Positions 24,701 through 38,266 of a stretch of DNA of 64,000 nt are shown here, one piece after another. Each line of letters begins with the position of its first letter. The stretch's first letter is position 1. The notes under the pieces are model-generated. The model saw nothing but the letters and a program-made list of their open reading frames with translations. It made no database searches and was not told the DNA's origin. A program made the position numbers and the translations under genes. This DNA is from Aspidapion aeneum (Eukaryota; Arthropoda; Insecta; Coleoptera; Brentidae), in NCBI GenBank assembly GCA_963576565.1, contig OY755038.1, forward strand, positions 204,387,013-204,451,012. The letters are read 5' to 3'.

Positions 24701-27700
24701 AATGATAAGCTTGTTAAAAAATAAGTTTATCAGCACTTTAAAATTGTTTAGTTTTATGCACTACGTACTTTTCATTTCACAAACACTCATACATAATCCA
24801 CACACGGATCATGCTGGAAAAATAGGACTTTATTAAATTATTATTAACAATAAGTCTTTTATATAATAATTTTTCGTGATCCAGTGATCCTAATATGAAT
24901 CTAATTATTGTAGAAAGATATAATGTCGCAGTTATCACAAAAAACTTTGAAAGAAGAATTATGTGATAGGTATATGAATCTCCACACATTTCCAAACTAG
25001 TAAGAACCTTTCATTTTTAAAATTTGTATTGGAGAACTTAGCTTTACTTTTATCTCCATTCTTTTTACGGAATACCATTTTCGCTTACTTGGCTTTTTTT
25101 ACATAAAACGTTTTTGTAATCATATAATATTTCCTGAAATGTTTGGAAGTTGACCCACTGACCCCACTCAAAAGCCGCCACTGAATTTCTTGTATCTGGT
25201 TAGACGTTATTGCATCAAATATGTTAGAAAAAAATATTTATAATTCTAAAAACTTACCGCAGAGCAGTCTGGATATTCACAGGAGAAGCCTCTTATGTTC
25301 AACGGCGATTCACTATCAGCAATCTGGAATTTAAAAAAAAGAATGTGCCAAATATCAGTGACGGATCTAGGCATGGGCAGAGTGAGCATCTGCCCACGAC
25401 TTCAGGCGCCAGGGGCGCCAAAAAGTGTCCGAAATCGAGAGTGAGTATAATAAAGTAAAGGCAGAAGATGCCAGAGACGCGTAACAATAAGCCTTTTCTG
25501 GCAGAAAAACGGACAAGAAAAGCGAAAAAGTTTTTTGATGAAAAGGCTGATGACGAAATTGCTATAAATAATATAAATGAACAATTTTCATGCTCTGGAA
25601 GGAGTTGTAGAAGAATTTTACTTCCGTTTTGGAAAGTTCATATGGTATTATTATCATTGGAAAAATAAAAAAACATGCTGCAGATTTAGTTATTAAATAT
25701 AGCAACGATTTGGACACAACTGTATCTTGAACTTGAAAATTTTAAGAGTCATGCAAGTTGCTTGGATACTCTTAATATGCTAGAAAAATATTGTTTAATT
25801 CTAAATTATTTAAACTTGTAGACCGCTCTATGAATACTTCTAACCATGCCAGTCACTTATGTCATGTAAGCGATCGTTTACCAAACTAAAATTAAGTAAA
25901 GATTTTAGGCGATCAGTTATGACACAGGAGAGACCGCCTGACTTGGAATACTAAGCATAGAATATGAAATAGCCGATAAGTCTAGAAAAGTCAAATTTTA
26001 AGCCATTTCGTGCAATATTTTGTAGTATTTTTGTGCTCTTCGTAGGATTTTTAAGACCGCGTACTAAATATGATTTTTTACTCTTTTGTTTTTATTTACT
26101 TTTTTAATTAATAAAATGTAACGTTCGAATTATTTTTAGATCTTTTATAATTTTTTCGGGGGAGAGGGGGGGTTAGATTGGGTTGGTATGCTGTTGTTAT
26201 GGGGGAGGGGGGTTAACATCCGCCACTGCAAATGTTAAGATCCGCCACTGCAAATGTCAAATCTAGTTTTATATAAAAGGGTATACCTTTAGGCTTTTTT
26301 CTTAAATTAGCAAGCAAAAATTTACCCCTAAAAGTCTCACATCCGGATATGGCTTCTCGTCCACTTCCATTTGAGAATGTTTGTGGTTTCGTTTGAGCTG
26401 TCTTATGGTTTTCAGTCGACCATACTCGTCCTGGCATACCTTCTTCCAGATGTAGTAGAACTGGATGCATTGGGTCATGGACTTGGTTTTCATCTATAGG
26501 CATAAAATAAATAATTTAGCTATCAACTAACTATAAGGTGGAACTAATTTTCTAGAGCCTCAAGATCAAGTATTTGGATAAAATGCTAAATTAGTTGGAT
26601 TGATATTTTTTGTTGGCTTTCTAGTTATATTAAAAGAAACACACCTTTTGGAGGGCAAAACGCGACATAATTTTGTGAAATGGGATGATATTACTTGTGG
26701 ACTAGAGATTACTAGAAGATTCGAAGTTTTTGTTAAGCCTTCAAAATCTACTCAAAGCTCATCAAATTAGAAAATTTAAGGCACGTTTTTAGATTACATA
26801 TGATGATTTATTTTACCTCATCCGCAATCTTTTCAAAATCCTTATCGTACTTGAGCAGTGCCCTGTGGAACATTTCAGTCTCCAATGCTGTCCATTTATC
26901 ATTTTCAGTGTACTGGTAAGCCAGCAGTGGGTGGTCTGCCGGCAAGATTGGGTAGGGTTGCATTAGACGCAGCATAGCGTCCTGGAAGACAAAAATAACA
27001 AATAAATAATTTACTTATTTTTCTTTGGTTCCTACATTTTTGTCAGAACATTATAGCCAACTTCTGTTTCTTCATTGTACCAATAGAATAATATTTTCTT
27101 TTGTCGGATATTCCACTCTTTCTCATGCAGCCTAGACAGGAAAGTTGTTTTCTTCTAGATTTGAAATGAAATCTTGAGCATTTATGGGTATAGTGTATAA
27201 GACATAATCTGTTTGATCTCTCTACCTGCTCTCATGTACTTGACCTAAAATAATCTTAAAACAAACCTGTTTTTAACCGCCTTTATTAGTTTGATTTGGG
27301 TGTCTTTGATATGTCCTGTCAAAACTCTTCAAAATAATGGTTTAATCAGATTTAATCAGGTGCAAATTACGCCAAATAAAAACTAACAAAATCTTATCAT
27401 ACTTTAAGAGATGTGGAGTTAAATAATTTTCTTCTCTCCAGACACATAGGTACTCTAACAAGAAACTTTCCGAAAACAATTTAAAAAATTTTTGTTGTAA
27501 ATACTTACGTGAATATTTCCCCCACACATGTGCAACAAATGCATGGCGTACTCTTTGTTTCTACCACCACCAGGTACGGCAGCACAGCAGGCAAAATCCA
27601 GATACATATTCACTAAAAAAAACAAATAATAGTCAAAATTAAAAATAATTATATACCTAAACCTAACTGGCACATACTTATCCTTGAATTTTTATTCAAC

Positions 27701-29568
27701 GCTTCAGGCATTGAAATCGAATTGCAAAAAAGGTAAAGTGAACATAAACCGTGGTAGAGATAAACTTAAAAATACTCCAAAAACCCATCAGATGGACCAA
27801 AAAAGCATTTAGTTGTTTTGATATGGGTCTTGTTTTCCGAAGGCATTAATGTCAAGAGAGTGGCTAATAAAGCTTTATATACAAAATTAAATTAGGCGAT
27901 GAATCACGAAAATAATACTAGTAAACATTAAACTCATTCAAATTTTGAAGATCTAATATTTCAGCAGAATATAATAATATAACAAATAAGAACAAAACAA
28001 TCTGGGAAAATGGACATATTTAAAAAAAAAAGAAAAATATGAATAATGCCTACAGTCTAAATTGTTACAAATCCAAATAATAAGCAAAACAAATTAAAAC
28101 CCGAAATTAAAACCAACACACATAACAACAGTGGAGAAATGAGAATAATAGTTATTTAAACAAGGTTTGAAAACGACTCTTTGCACACGATCGAGACAGT
28201 TTGGTAGACCGAGCCGAAGGCGAGATCTACAAGTCGAGGGAGTGTGCAAAGAGGTTTTCAAACGAGTTTTTTACATTATTTTTTATACGACTGCTAATAA
28301 GAAGAAAAATCAAATTTTAATTTAACTTGTTCTTATTTCCGACATTTTTACAACAAAACTTTAAAAATTCAACAATTTTTTGACGTATCTAATCAACAAA
28401 ACATACGAGTAGTGACGGTTGCTACGGAACTAAGCCAACTTATATTGATGGGTGACAACAACAAAAATCACAATGACGGGAGACCCGTATGCAGAAATGA
28501 CATAGGCGTGCGCAAAAATGACATAAGCGTGTGGAAAACGTTTTGCACACAGCGTGCGCAAAATGCCATTTTCAGATCGTGTTCTCCGTGCGCAAAACCC
28601 CCTTTTACAAGACGGTCGTATAAAAATGTAGTTTCTATAGCTGTTCTAAGAAACAGTGTTGACATTATTAGTCCTAGGTATGGTTTTCAGTCGGCGATGG
28701 ATGGAAAGGCCCATAATAAAAAAATCCAATGACCGAGAAGTAAATTGTGTATTGATGACCACCCACCGCGCGGTATACGGTATGGACTCCCTTCAATTCA
28801 ATTTCAATTTTTCCTGATGATGGCACCTTTAGTGAACAAAAGATACCGACTCTAGTAAATATAGGAAAGTCAGGAAATGTAATTGTAAAAATATGAGAAT
28901 TTCTGTGATTGACCAAAGGTGTTTAAATTTATAGAGTAACTTAAAGTTTCAAACCTTTGACGTTAGAAGAACATTTACTCAAATTTTTCTTTATTCCTTA
29001 ATAATGTTAATAATAATCGAACATGCACTATGCTTTTGGCTGGCGAAAGAGGGAACTTGCTCAAAAAATCGAATCCTTTAAAAACAATTAAAATCGTAAG
29101 GTATTATCATAAGAAACTTCCTAGAAAAAGAAAAATTCCAATAACAATTAAATTACCTGAGAAATAAAGGTTTGTAATTTGAATAACTTGACCTGTTCTT
29201 AAAACGCGCTGCCATTGGTTGTGACGTCACGTCTTTGGATCTCGATCCATGCGACCGTTAACCGACATTGAAACAACACGTAAATAATTGATATTGTACT
29301 TATTGGAGCTTTGAACGTGGTGTTCAGTTATTTCCGGACGTAGTTTTGTCTAAATTTTCTTAATTTAGTGTTTTGTGATTCTGTTAAAGACTGAAAATGG
29401 TTGATGCGGGGTTTACAAAAGGACAATCAGACAATTTACCTAGAGTTGATATTTTTATGACTGCATTATACATTAAAAATTCGGAGGATTTTTCTCAAGC
29501 TGAAGTTCGTGGTGGAAAAGCTCGCAAGTAAGTATAAATACCTAAGTACTCTAAGTACTATAATATAA

Positions 29569-29662
<94 letters not shown>

Positions 29663-32600
29663 ATATGAAAATATCCTGCCTACACTTAGAAGAAACCAGA
29701 ACCTTCTATGAAACCCGAGAACCTTCCAGATAAGAACCTTATTCTGCTGACTTGCGTTTCCCATGAAATAAACAACACGTGCATTCAAGCCGAATCAGCA
29801 CTTTATTTCTCAGAACCTTTCAAGATAAGAAGATCATTCTGCTGACTTGCGTCTCTCACGGAATAAACAACACGTGCATTCCTGCCGAATTGCACTTTAG
29901 TTTAAGTCTAGAATATTAAGGAATTATTCCATTGCTTAATCAGCACATTTTCTTTATATAAACTCAAATCATTGTAATGTTAAGTCATTCTCTTTAGAAT
30001 CGTTCTTAAGTACACGTTCAATTATAACGTTTAAGTCCTATATTGTATTTAATCAAAATAAAGTTTTTTAAAAAGTTAAAAGTAAACTTTAAAGTATAAC
30101 ATTTGGCGCAGTCGGTAGGATAGTTTAACACACGCGAAAACACGAGTATTCTAATTCGCGAGTGGTGAAGCTCCAGCTCTTTAAGCTATCAAGAATCTAC
30201 AGCAACCAAGAAGTTACACAGCAACAAAGAAGTTACATAGCAATTAAGAAGTTACACAAGCAACCAAGAAGCTAGACAGCAACGAACCAAGCGTCCTCGC
30301 AACCAACGGATACGGAAGGAACACCTAGTGAAGCCCCTGGTAGCCGAACACGTGGAGACAAATGGTCCAGCTAAAGCTTTTGTGAGTAAGACAATTGAAT
30401 CATCACGTTTTATTTTTTTTATTTTTTTCAAATAAGTTGATATTTTGAAAAATCTGTTCGATTTTCTAACACTGACTTTTACAATTCAAAAAGTCAAAAA
30501 TAAAATTTAGTTTTAAGAAACAAAATCTAAAAAAGTTTAATTTAAGTTTTAAAATACGAGAAATCAAAAACCATCAAAAATGACTGAACCTCGTAATAAC
30601 CAACCAGCAAACGTACCAGCAAACCAACCTATAGTTGAGGTTGAACCTTATCGTTTATCGGAAATTTTCTCAATAATCCCTGAATACGATGGAGATCAAA
30701 TATTTTTAGGAACTTTTATCAATGCTTGCGATTGTGCTTATAACATGGCCGTCGGAGATCAACGCGATTTATTGGTCATACACATTAAAAATAAATTAAA
30801 AGGAAAAGCCGCACAATTAGTAAACTCTCGAAATCCTCTTTCTTGGATTCAAATTAAGCAATTATTAACAACATATTATGGAGATACGCGAGACCTTTCT
30901 TCATTAATTCAAGATCTACAAAGACTCAAACAACAAACAAACGAATCACCTTTAATGTTTTTCAATAGATTACAAGTTATGAATTCAAAAATGCATGCTT
31001 GTATTCAAAAATCAAATTTAAATATGCTTCAAAAAGATGCACAAATCCAAATTATAGATTCTATGGCATTAAATACGCTTTTAACAGGATTAGAATCGCG
31101 CATAGGTCATATTGTCCGTGCTAGCAATCCTAAAGATTTACTTGAAGCACAAGTAAGAATAAGACGCGAACTACAACTTTCATATTTTGAAACACAAAAA
31201 ACTCCAAACCGACCCAATGTTTCAAATAATCCCATACAAAATAGCCAAAATAATTTTCAATCGCTAAGAACAGCTTCTCAACCACAAAAATGTTTTAAAT
31301 GTAATCGTTTAGGTCATCACGGAAGTGAATGCTGTACTTTTGTACAGAGACCCCCGGTCTACACAAATCAAAATCAACAATTTAACCAAAATTTTCAAAG
31401 ACCCAATTTTGCCCAAAATCAAAATCAACAATCTAACCAAAATTTTCAAAGACCCAATTTTGCCCAAAATCAACCTAGCACCTCTAGAAATTTTGTACCC
31501 CAAAACCAACAAAATAATTTTAGACCATCAGTAATTCAAAGAAATCCAAATTACAATTCCCCACAACATAGAGCACATGTAGTGAACTATTCTGATGAAT
31601 ATTTTAATAATTTTGACAACTACAATCCCTATGATCCAAATTTTGAAAATTTTCAGTATGAAAATCAGTTTCATTACGAAAATGAAATCTCACAAGAATT
31701 TTCGAATAATTTTGAAGAACAATATTTAAATGACATAAGTCAATACAATTTTAATCAACCCGGAATATATCAAAATTTTGAAAATCAAAATCATATTTTG
31801 CCACTAGAAACCCAAAATTTTCAAATTACTTCCAATCAAAACCATCCACCCCAATCGATTCAAGAAACAGATACCCAATTAGAACAAACTACTACGAAAA
31901 TCCAACACATGTCAATCAATCAAACACCAGAACAAACATTCGTGTAAATACCAATCTACATAATTTACACTCAAAAAATCTTTTTTATATTAATGACGCA
32001 ACAAATAAATTTAAACTTTTAATTGACACCGGCGCAGGAATTTCAGTATTTAAGGAAAAAACAGTCGAAAATTATAATAATCGATTTGCAGAAAATGTAA
32101 TAGTACAAGGAATAACCGATGAAAAAATTCCAATCACTCAATCAGTTTTAATCCCTTTCGCTAAAGACAATCCACTAAAAGTCTATATTTGTAATTTAGA
32201 CATAGAATTTGACGGAATATTAGGACTCGATTTTCTTGAACATTACCAGTGCGTAATTGACTTAAATTCGAAACAGCTATGCACCAATGTTAAAACAATA
32301 CCTTTAATTCAAGTAACAGAAAAAACTTTTGAACAAAATTCCCAAATTAATCAAAATCAAATAAATCAAAAAACACTACAAATACCTAAACCAAGAGTAA
32401 TTCAAAATCAAAACATACCACCAATAGCTAAACCAAGATTAATTCAAAATCAAAAAACGCCACCAATACCAAAACCGCGAATAAATATAAATCAAAATAA
32501 TTTTCAAAATCAAATATCTCTAGAACCGCGAACCGAACAAGTTTTCAAATTAAAATCTAATTTAAAAAACACAGATGCAATTTTAATTGGTCAAGAAATA

Positions 32601-35600
32601 GAAAAAGTAAGATTACCAAACGCCCTAGTCCACATTAACGAAAATGGTGAATTTTATACGTCAGTAATAAATCCCAATGCTATTCCTAAAACAATAAATT
32701 TCAACAACTTGTCTTTCGAACCCATACCAAGTGTTCACGATATTTTAAATTTTAATACCAATGAAGACGAACTCATTGATATAATCGACCTTATTAAAAA
32801 TCAATTAAGACTAGAACATCTAAATTACGAAGAGAAAGAACTAATTTCAAATCTTTGTTTTGAATTTTCTGATATTTTCTATATCGAAGGAGACCAATTA
32901 ACCTTCACTAATGAAATCAAACATACAATTGAAACCAACAATGCTCATCCAATTTTTACTAAATCATATCGGTACCCTCAAATACACAAAGAGGAAGTAA
33001 AAACACAAATTAATAAAATGCTCGATCAAAAAATAATCCGACCATCAATTTCCCCGTGGTCATCACCTGTTTTGGTAGTCCCAAAAAAACTTGACGCCTC
33101 TAACAAACAAAAATGGAGAGTAGTAATCGATTATAGAAAACTGAATGAAGTAACAGTTGACGATAAATATCTACTTCCAAATATTTCAGATTTATTAGAT
33201 CAGTTAGGTAAATGTCAATATTTTACAACACTTGATTTAGCATCCGGTTTTCACCAAATTGAAATTGATCAAAAAGATATTCAAAAAACAGCCTTTTCTG
33301 TCGAAAATGGACACTACGAATTTGTTCGTATGCCATTTGGTTTAAAAAATGCACCCTCCACATTTCAACGTGTGATGGATAACATTTTATTAGCCATTCT
33401 AAATGAACGTTGTTTAGTTTATATGGACGACATTATTGTTTATTCACCAACAATTCATGAACACATTTCACGTCTTTCCGAAGTTTTCCAAAGATTACGA
33501 AAATCAAATTTAAAAATTCAACCTGACAAATGCGAGTTTTTACGAAAAGAAGTAGCATACCTCGGACATTTAATTACCGAAAATGGAGTAAAACCAAACC
33601 CTGATAAAGTAAAATGTATTCAAAACTTTCCAGAATTAAAAAATCCTCGTGACGTAAAATCATTTCTCGGACTTGCCGGATATTATCGAAGATTCATACC
33701 GAACTTCGCGAAAATCTCAAAACCCTTAACAAAACTTCTTCAAAAAGATACTAAATTTATTTTTTCTAAAGAATGTAAAGAAGCTTTCGAAACACTCAAA
33801 AATGCATTAATTTCTGATTCAATATTAATCTATCCAAATTTTGAAGAACCGTTCATTTTAACTACAGTCGCGAGCGCATTTGCGATAGGAGCCGTACTTT
33901 CACAAGGTCCAATTGGTAAAGACCTTCCGATAGCTTTTGCATCGAGAACCCTTTGTAGTGCAGAAACTAAATACTCCACTATTGAAAGAGAACTATTAGC
34001 AATAGTATGGTCCGTAAAACACTTTCGACCTTACCTTTTTGGTAGAAAATTCACTATAGTCACAGATCACAGACCTCTAACCTGGCTACTTTCAATTAAA
34101 GACCCCGGTAGCAGATTAGCACGTTGGCGATTAAAATTAGAAGAATATAGTTTTAAAATCATTCATAAACCCGGCAAAATCAATAAAAATGCAGACGCTT
34201 TATCGCGAATAAAAATCAATCATTTCAAAGACTGTATAGACTTTAAATCAAACATTAAAATTTTTGCAAACAACGAAAATAACGATCAAGAACCAATTTT
34301 TAACGAAGAAGATGATCAAAAAATAACAGATGAATTTAACAGATTTGTTGAACTTTACAAGACGCGATCCCTAATTGATTATTCTAAAATCGAAACCTCG
34401 AATGATCAATTATTAGATAAATCAAATAAATTAATAGTAACCTTTTTCCGACAAAATAAAATGGAAGATTTACATTTCAAAATCATTGACGATATTTTCG
34501 AAGAAGAATTCCACCTTGAAGAATTAAAAATTAATATTGTTTCTAGCAAAACAGTTAAAGATCGTAAATATTTTATTATAGCCCTACCATTCGATAATGA
34601 TGATTGTTCACAACACTTATTTTATTGCCTTTTTAAAGACCAAAATGAATTTGAAATTAACAAAACATACTGCATCGAAAACAATCTAGATTTACCAACT
34701 TTAGAGATGCTATCTTACATCTTTTCTGATAAAGACATAAAATTAAAAATTTGCCAAAATATAATAACAACCCCCGACGAAGATGAAATCCCAATAATTT
34801 TAGAAAATTATCACTTAGGAAAAAGCAACCTACACCGTGGAATAAATGAAACAGTTAGACGCATTAGAGAAAAATATAATTGGCGTGGTTTAACAAAAAA
34901 CGTAGAAGATTTCATAAAAAAATGTGAAACTTGTCAAAAAGTAAAAATTGTTCGTAAAAATCTAAGCAGACCCTTCGTTGTAACAGAAACACCACGTACC
35001 CCTTTTGAACGAATCAATATCGATATTTTCGAATATCCCACCAGAAATTACGCGTTAACAGTACGGGATGAACTAACAAAATTTACACAAGCTTACGCAA
35101 TGAGTGATAAAAAAGCAAGTACAGTAGTACTATTTTACTATTTTTCCAACATTTCGGTGTACCCTTACGAATACATTGCGATTATGGCAAAGAATTTGAT
35201 AATAACCTTTTAAAAGATTTATGTACCCTATACGATGTTAAGTTAACATTTTCTAGCGTAGCACATCCACAGTCAAACGGTTCACTAGAACGATTTCACG
35301 CAACCCTTTGCGAAATGATTAGAATCAATAAACAAGAAAACCCTGAAGATCATTGTTTTAGCGTTCTTCCATACGCAGTAATTTGCTATAATAATACAAA
35401 AAACAAAACACACGGATTTACCCCTTACGAACTCGTTTTCGGACATACATCAAGTAGACCCCCCGAAAAATTTTATAATCAAGAACAATTGATATCTAAA
35501 TATGTACGCGATTTAAATAATAGAATGGACTATTTTTACAAATTAGGTAGAAATAGAACTGATCAATCGAAACAAAAATCGAAAGAACGATTCGACGAAC

Positions 35601-38207
35601 ACGTACGAAAGAATCTCCCTGAATTTAATGTAGGAGACAAAGTTTGGCTTAAAGAATCACAAATCAAATCAAAATCAGAAAATTTATTTAATGGTCCTTT
35701 TGAAATTTTAGAAATACATCGTAATTCTGCAACACTTAAAAACCCACAAACTAATCAATTAACCAAAGTTAATTTTGATAGGTTAAAACCGTGCCTTGAA
35801 TAAAATAAAAATCTTTTATTTTAGATTAATGGGAATAATCTCAATCGTTTCCAGTCAATATTCAATATTACCAATAAATAATACACTAGGACTATTTTAT
35901 CATGAAGAATCCCTTATCAGAATTTCTAATAATGAATGGACACTTGTTGTTTACAAAGATCTTTTACCCTTTAAGAAAGCAATTGAGCATAACGACAAAA
36001 TTTTAGATACCTTTATGGATCACTTTTCAATCAATAATAATCAAATTGCAAATTTCAAATCGCAAATTAAAACGCATGTTAGCCTTTTAAAACAAATGTC
36101 TAATTACGTTAATATTAAATACGAAGAACTTATCTCGGATACAAAAGAAAAATCATATAGGCAAAAACGTGGAATATTTAATGGCATCGGAACTATTTGG
36201 AAATCTATTACAGGAAATTTAGATGCATCAGACGGAGAATACTTTAATGATTGTATTAATAAAGTATCGACTGATGAGAAAAATATTGAAAGATTATTGC
36301 AAAAACAAATTTCAGTAACAACTTCTGTTATTAAAAGTTTTAATACGACTTTACAAAAATTACAAGTTGATGAAGAAACGTTTAATCATGATATTAAATT
36401 AATTCAATATTTAGTCACTTCGATTTCTGATAACGCTGCCTATGCAGAAGCACAAATAAAAGCATTAGATTTATGCGAATCGCTTATGGAAAGTTACACC
36501 TTTATTAAAGATTCATTAAATGACGCGTTAAACGCAGTAACTTTTGCACGTTTAAAAATATTGCATGGTTCAATAATAAAACCATCGGATTTGGTAGATT
36601 CATTGAAAAAGATTTCTCATTCATTACAAAAAAATAATTTGCCTTTACCAATATCAATCTCAACGGTAGCCCAATACATTAATTTAATTGAACTTAGTGC
36701 TTTTCAAACTGAATCAAAAATAGTATTTGTTTTTAAAATACCTCTTATAGACCCTTCGACTTATAATTTATACAGACTTTATCCAATACCAATATTAGAT
36801 AATCGAACAGGTCTTCACCATACTATATCAACAATTAATAAATTTATTGCGCGTGACGATGATTCAATGTTTTTCGTCACCTTCCACCACGTGGACCACT
36901 GCAAGATCATCGAAAGAAGAACGAAGCTCTGTTCCAAAGTACTTCCGTACCCCATCGACAGTGATGCTATTTGTGAAGCTCAACTATTGAAGCAACAAAC
37001 TCAGCTGCCGAAAACATGTCAAACAACCATTTTCTATGCACAAGGCTACAATGTTCAACCACTTGAAGAAAATCAATGGCTAGTTACTATGTCAGAACCA
37101 GTACCTACCAATATCAAATGCAAGAATCAAGAAATCATTACGAAATTAATTGAAACCAATAGTATAGTTCGTTTCAAATCAACATGCAATGCTTTTATTG
37201 GAAGTACGAGAATTCATTCTGAAACCATACTTCAAGAAAGTACCTTCGAAGAAATAAATTCACCAATAATCAATATTCCATATACTTGTTGTAAAGATAT
37301 GCCTGCAATCCCCAAAATTCAAGGCCTAAAACCATTAAAGTTAAGCAAAATAAACGTCGAAGATCTGAATATTGGACAACATAATCTTAACCAATATTCA
37401 GAAGAATTAGATAAAATGATCAATCAACCATTCATTCAAAAACACATTGATTGGTTTACTATCATTACAATAACATTGATAGTACTACTAGTAATTCTTT
37501 ACATTATTAACAAATGTCGAAGACGCCGAAGAACAAGAAATGGTAATAATACCAATAACGATAATGATAATGGTAATGACTTTCCACCATTTCCAAAACC
37601 TAATCTACAAAGAATTAGGAATTTATCGAATATCTTACCAAAAAGAAGGCCAAGCATACACATCGAAGATCAAATCGAAGAAGAAATCGAACCCAATGCA
37701 AAATTAATGATCAATCAATCATCTTAATAAAAGTTGCCGTATAACGCCAACTTTTCAAAAAGAGGGGAGCTGTTATATGAAAATATCCTGCCTACACAGA
37801 AGAAACCAGAACCTTCTATGAAACCCGAGAACCTTCCAGATAAGAAGCTTATTCTGCTGACTTGCGTTTCCCATGAAATAAACAACACGTGCATTCAAGC
37901 CGAATCAGCACTTTATTTCTCAGAACCTTTCAAGATAAGAAGATCATTCTGCTGACTTGCGTCTCTCACGGAATAAACAACACGTGCATTCCTGCCGAAT
38001 TGCACTTTAGTTTAAGTCTAGAATATTAATGAATTATTCCATTGCTTAATCAGCACATTTTCTTTATATAAACTCAAATCATTGTAATGTTAAGTCATTC
38101 TCTTTAGAATCGTTCTTAAGTACACGTTCAATTATAACGTTTAAGTCCTATATTGTATTTAATCAAAATAAAGTTTTTTAAAAAGTTAAAAGTAAACTTT
38201 AAAGTAT

Positions 38208-38266
<59 letters not shown>

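Larger units (their letters stand above)
29659..30101 (+). repeat. 5' LTR of the errantivirus
   Basis: Starts TGTTATATGAAAATATCC and ends AAAGTATAACA. Contains a U3 duplication, TATATAAA at 29,955-29,962 and AATAAA at 30,057-30,062. Differs from the 3' LTR by CTTAG/CAG near 29,685, a C/G at about 29,737 and a G/T at about 29,922. Confidence 0.95.
29659..38211 (+). mobile_element. Errantivirus-type (gypsy-group) endogenous provirus, young, probably defective
   Basis: 8.55 kb with LTRs of 443 and 441 bp that differ by two substitutions and one 2-bp indel. It has a serine-tRNA-type PBS, gag, a protease-RT-RNase H-integrase region in the -1 frame relative to gag, an env gene with furin-type site and membrane anchor, and a polypurine tract. 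Env, PBS type and TATA-rich target place it with insect errantiviruses of the 17.6/297 type. It lies antisense in the ELM2 intron of the host gene. Defects seen: a changed RNase H catalytic position and a frame break in integrase. No nested insertion. Confidence 0.93.

Noticed and set aside
29558..29788. Open frame of Ile-Tyr repeats
   Set aside because: Translation of the (TA)n microsatellite and LTR antisense.
30104..30120. tRNA gene fragment
   Set aside because: It matches only a tRNA 3' end in antisense, directly after an LTR, so it is a primer binding site.
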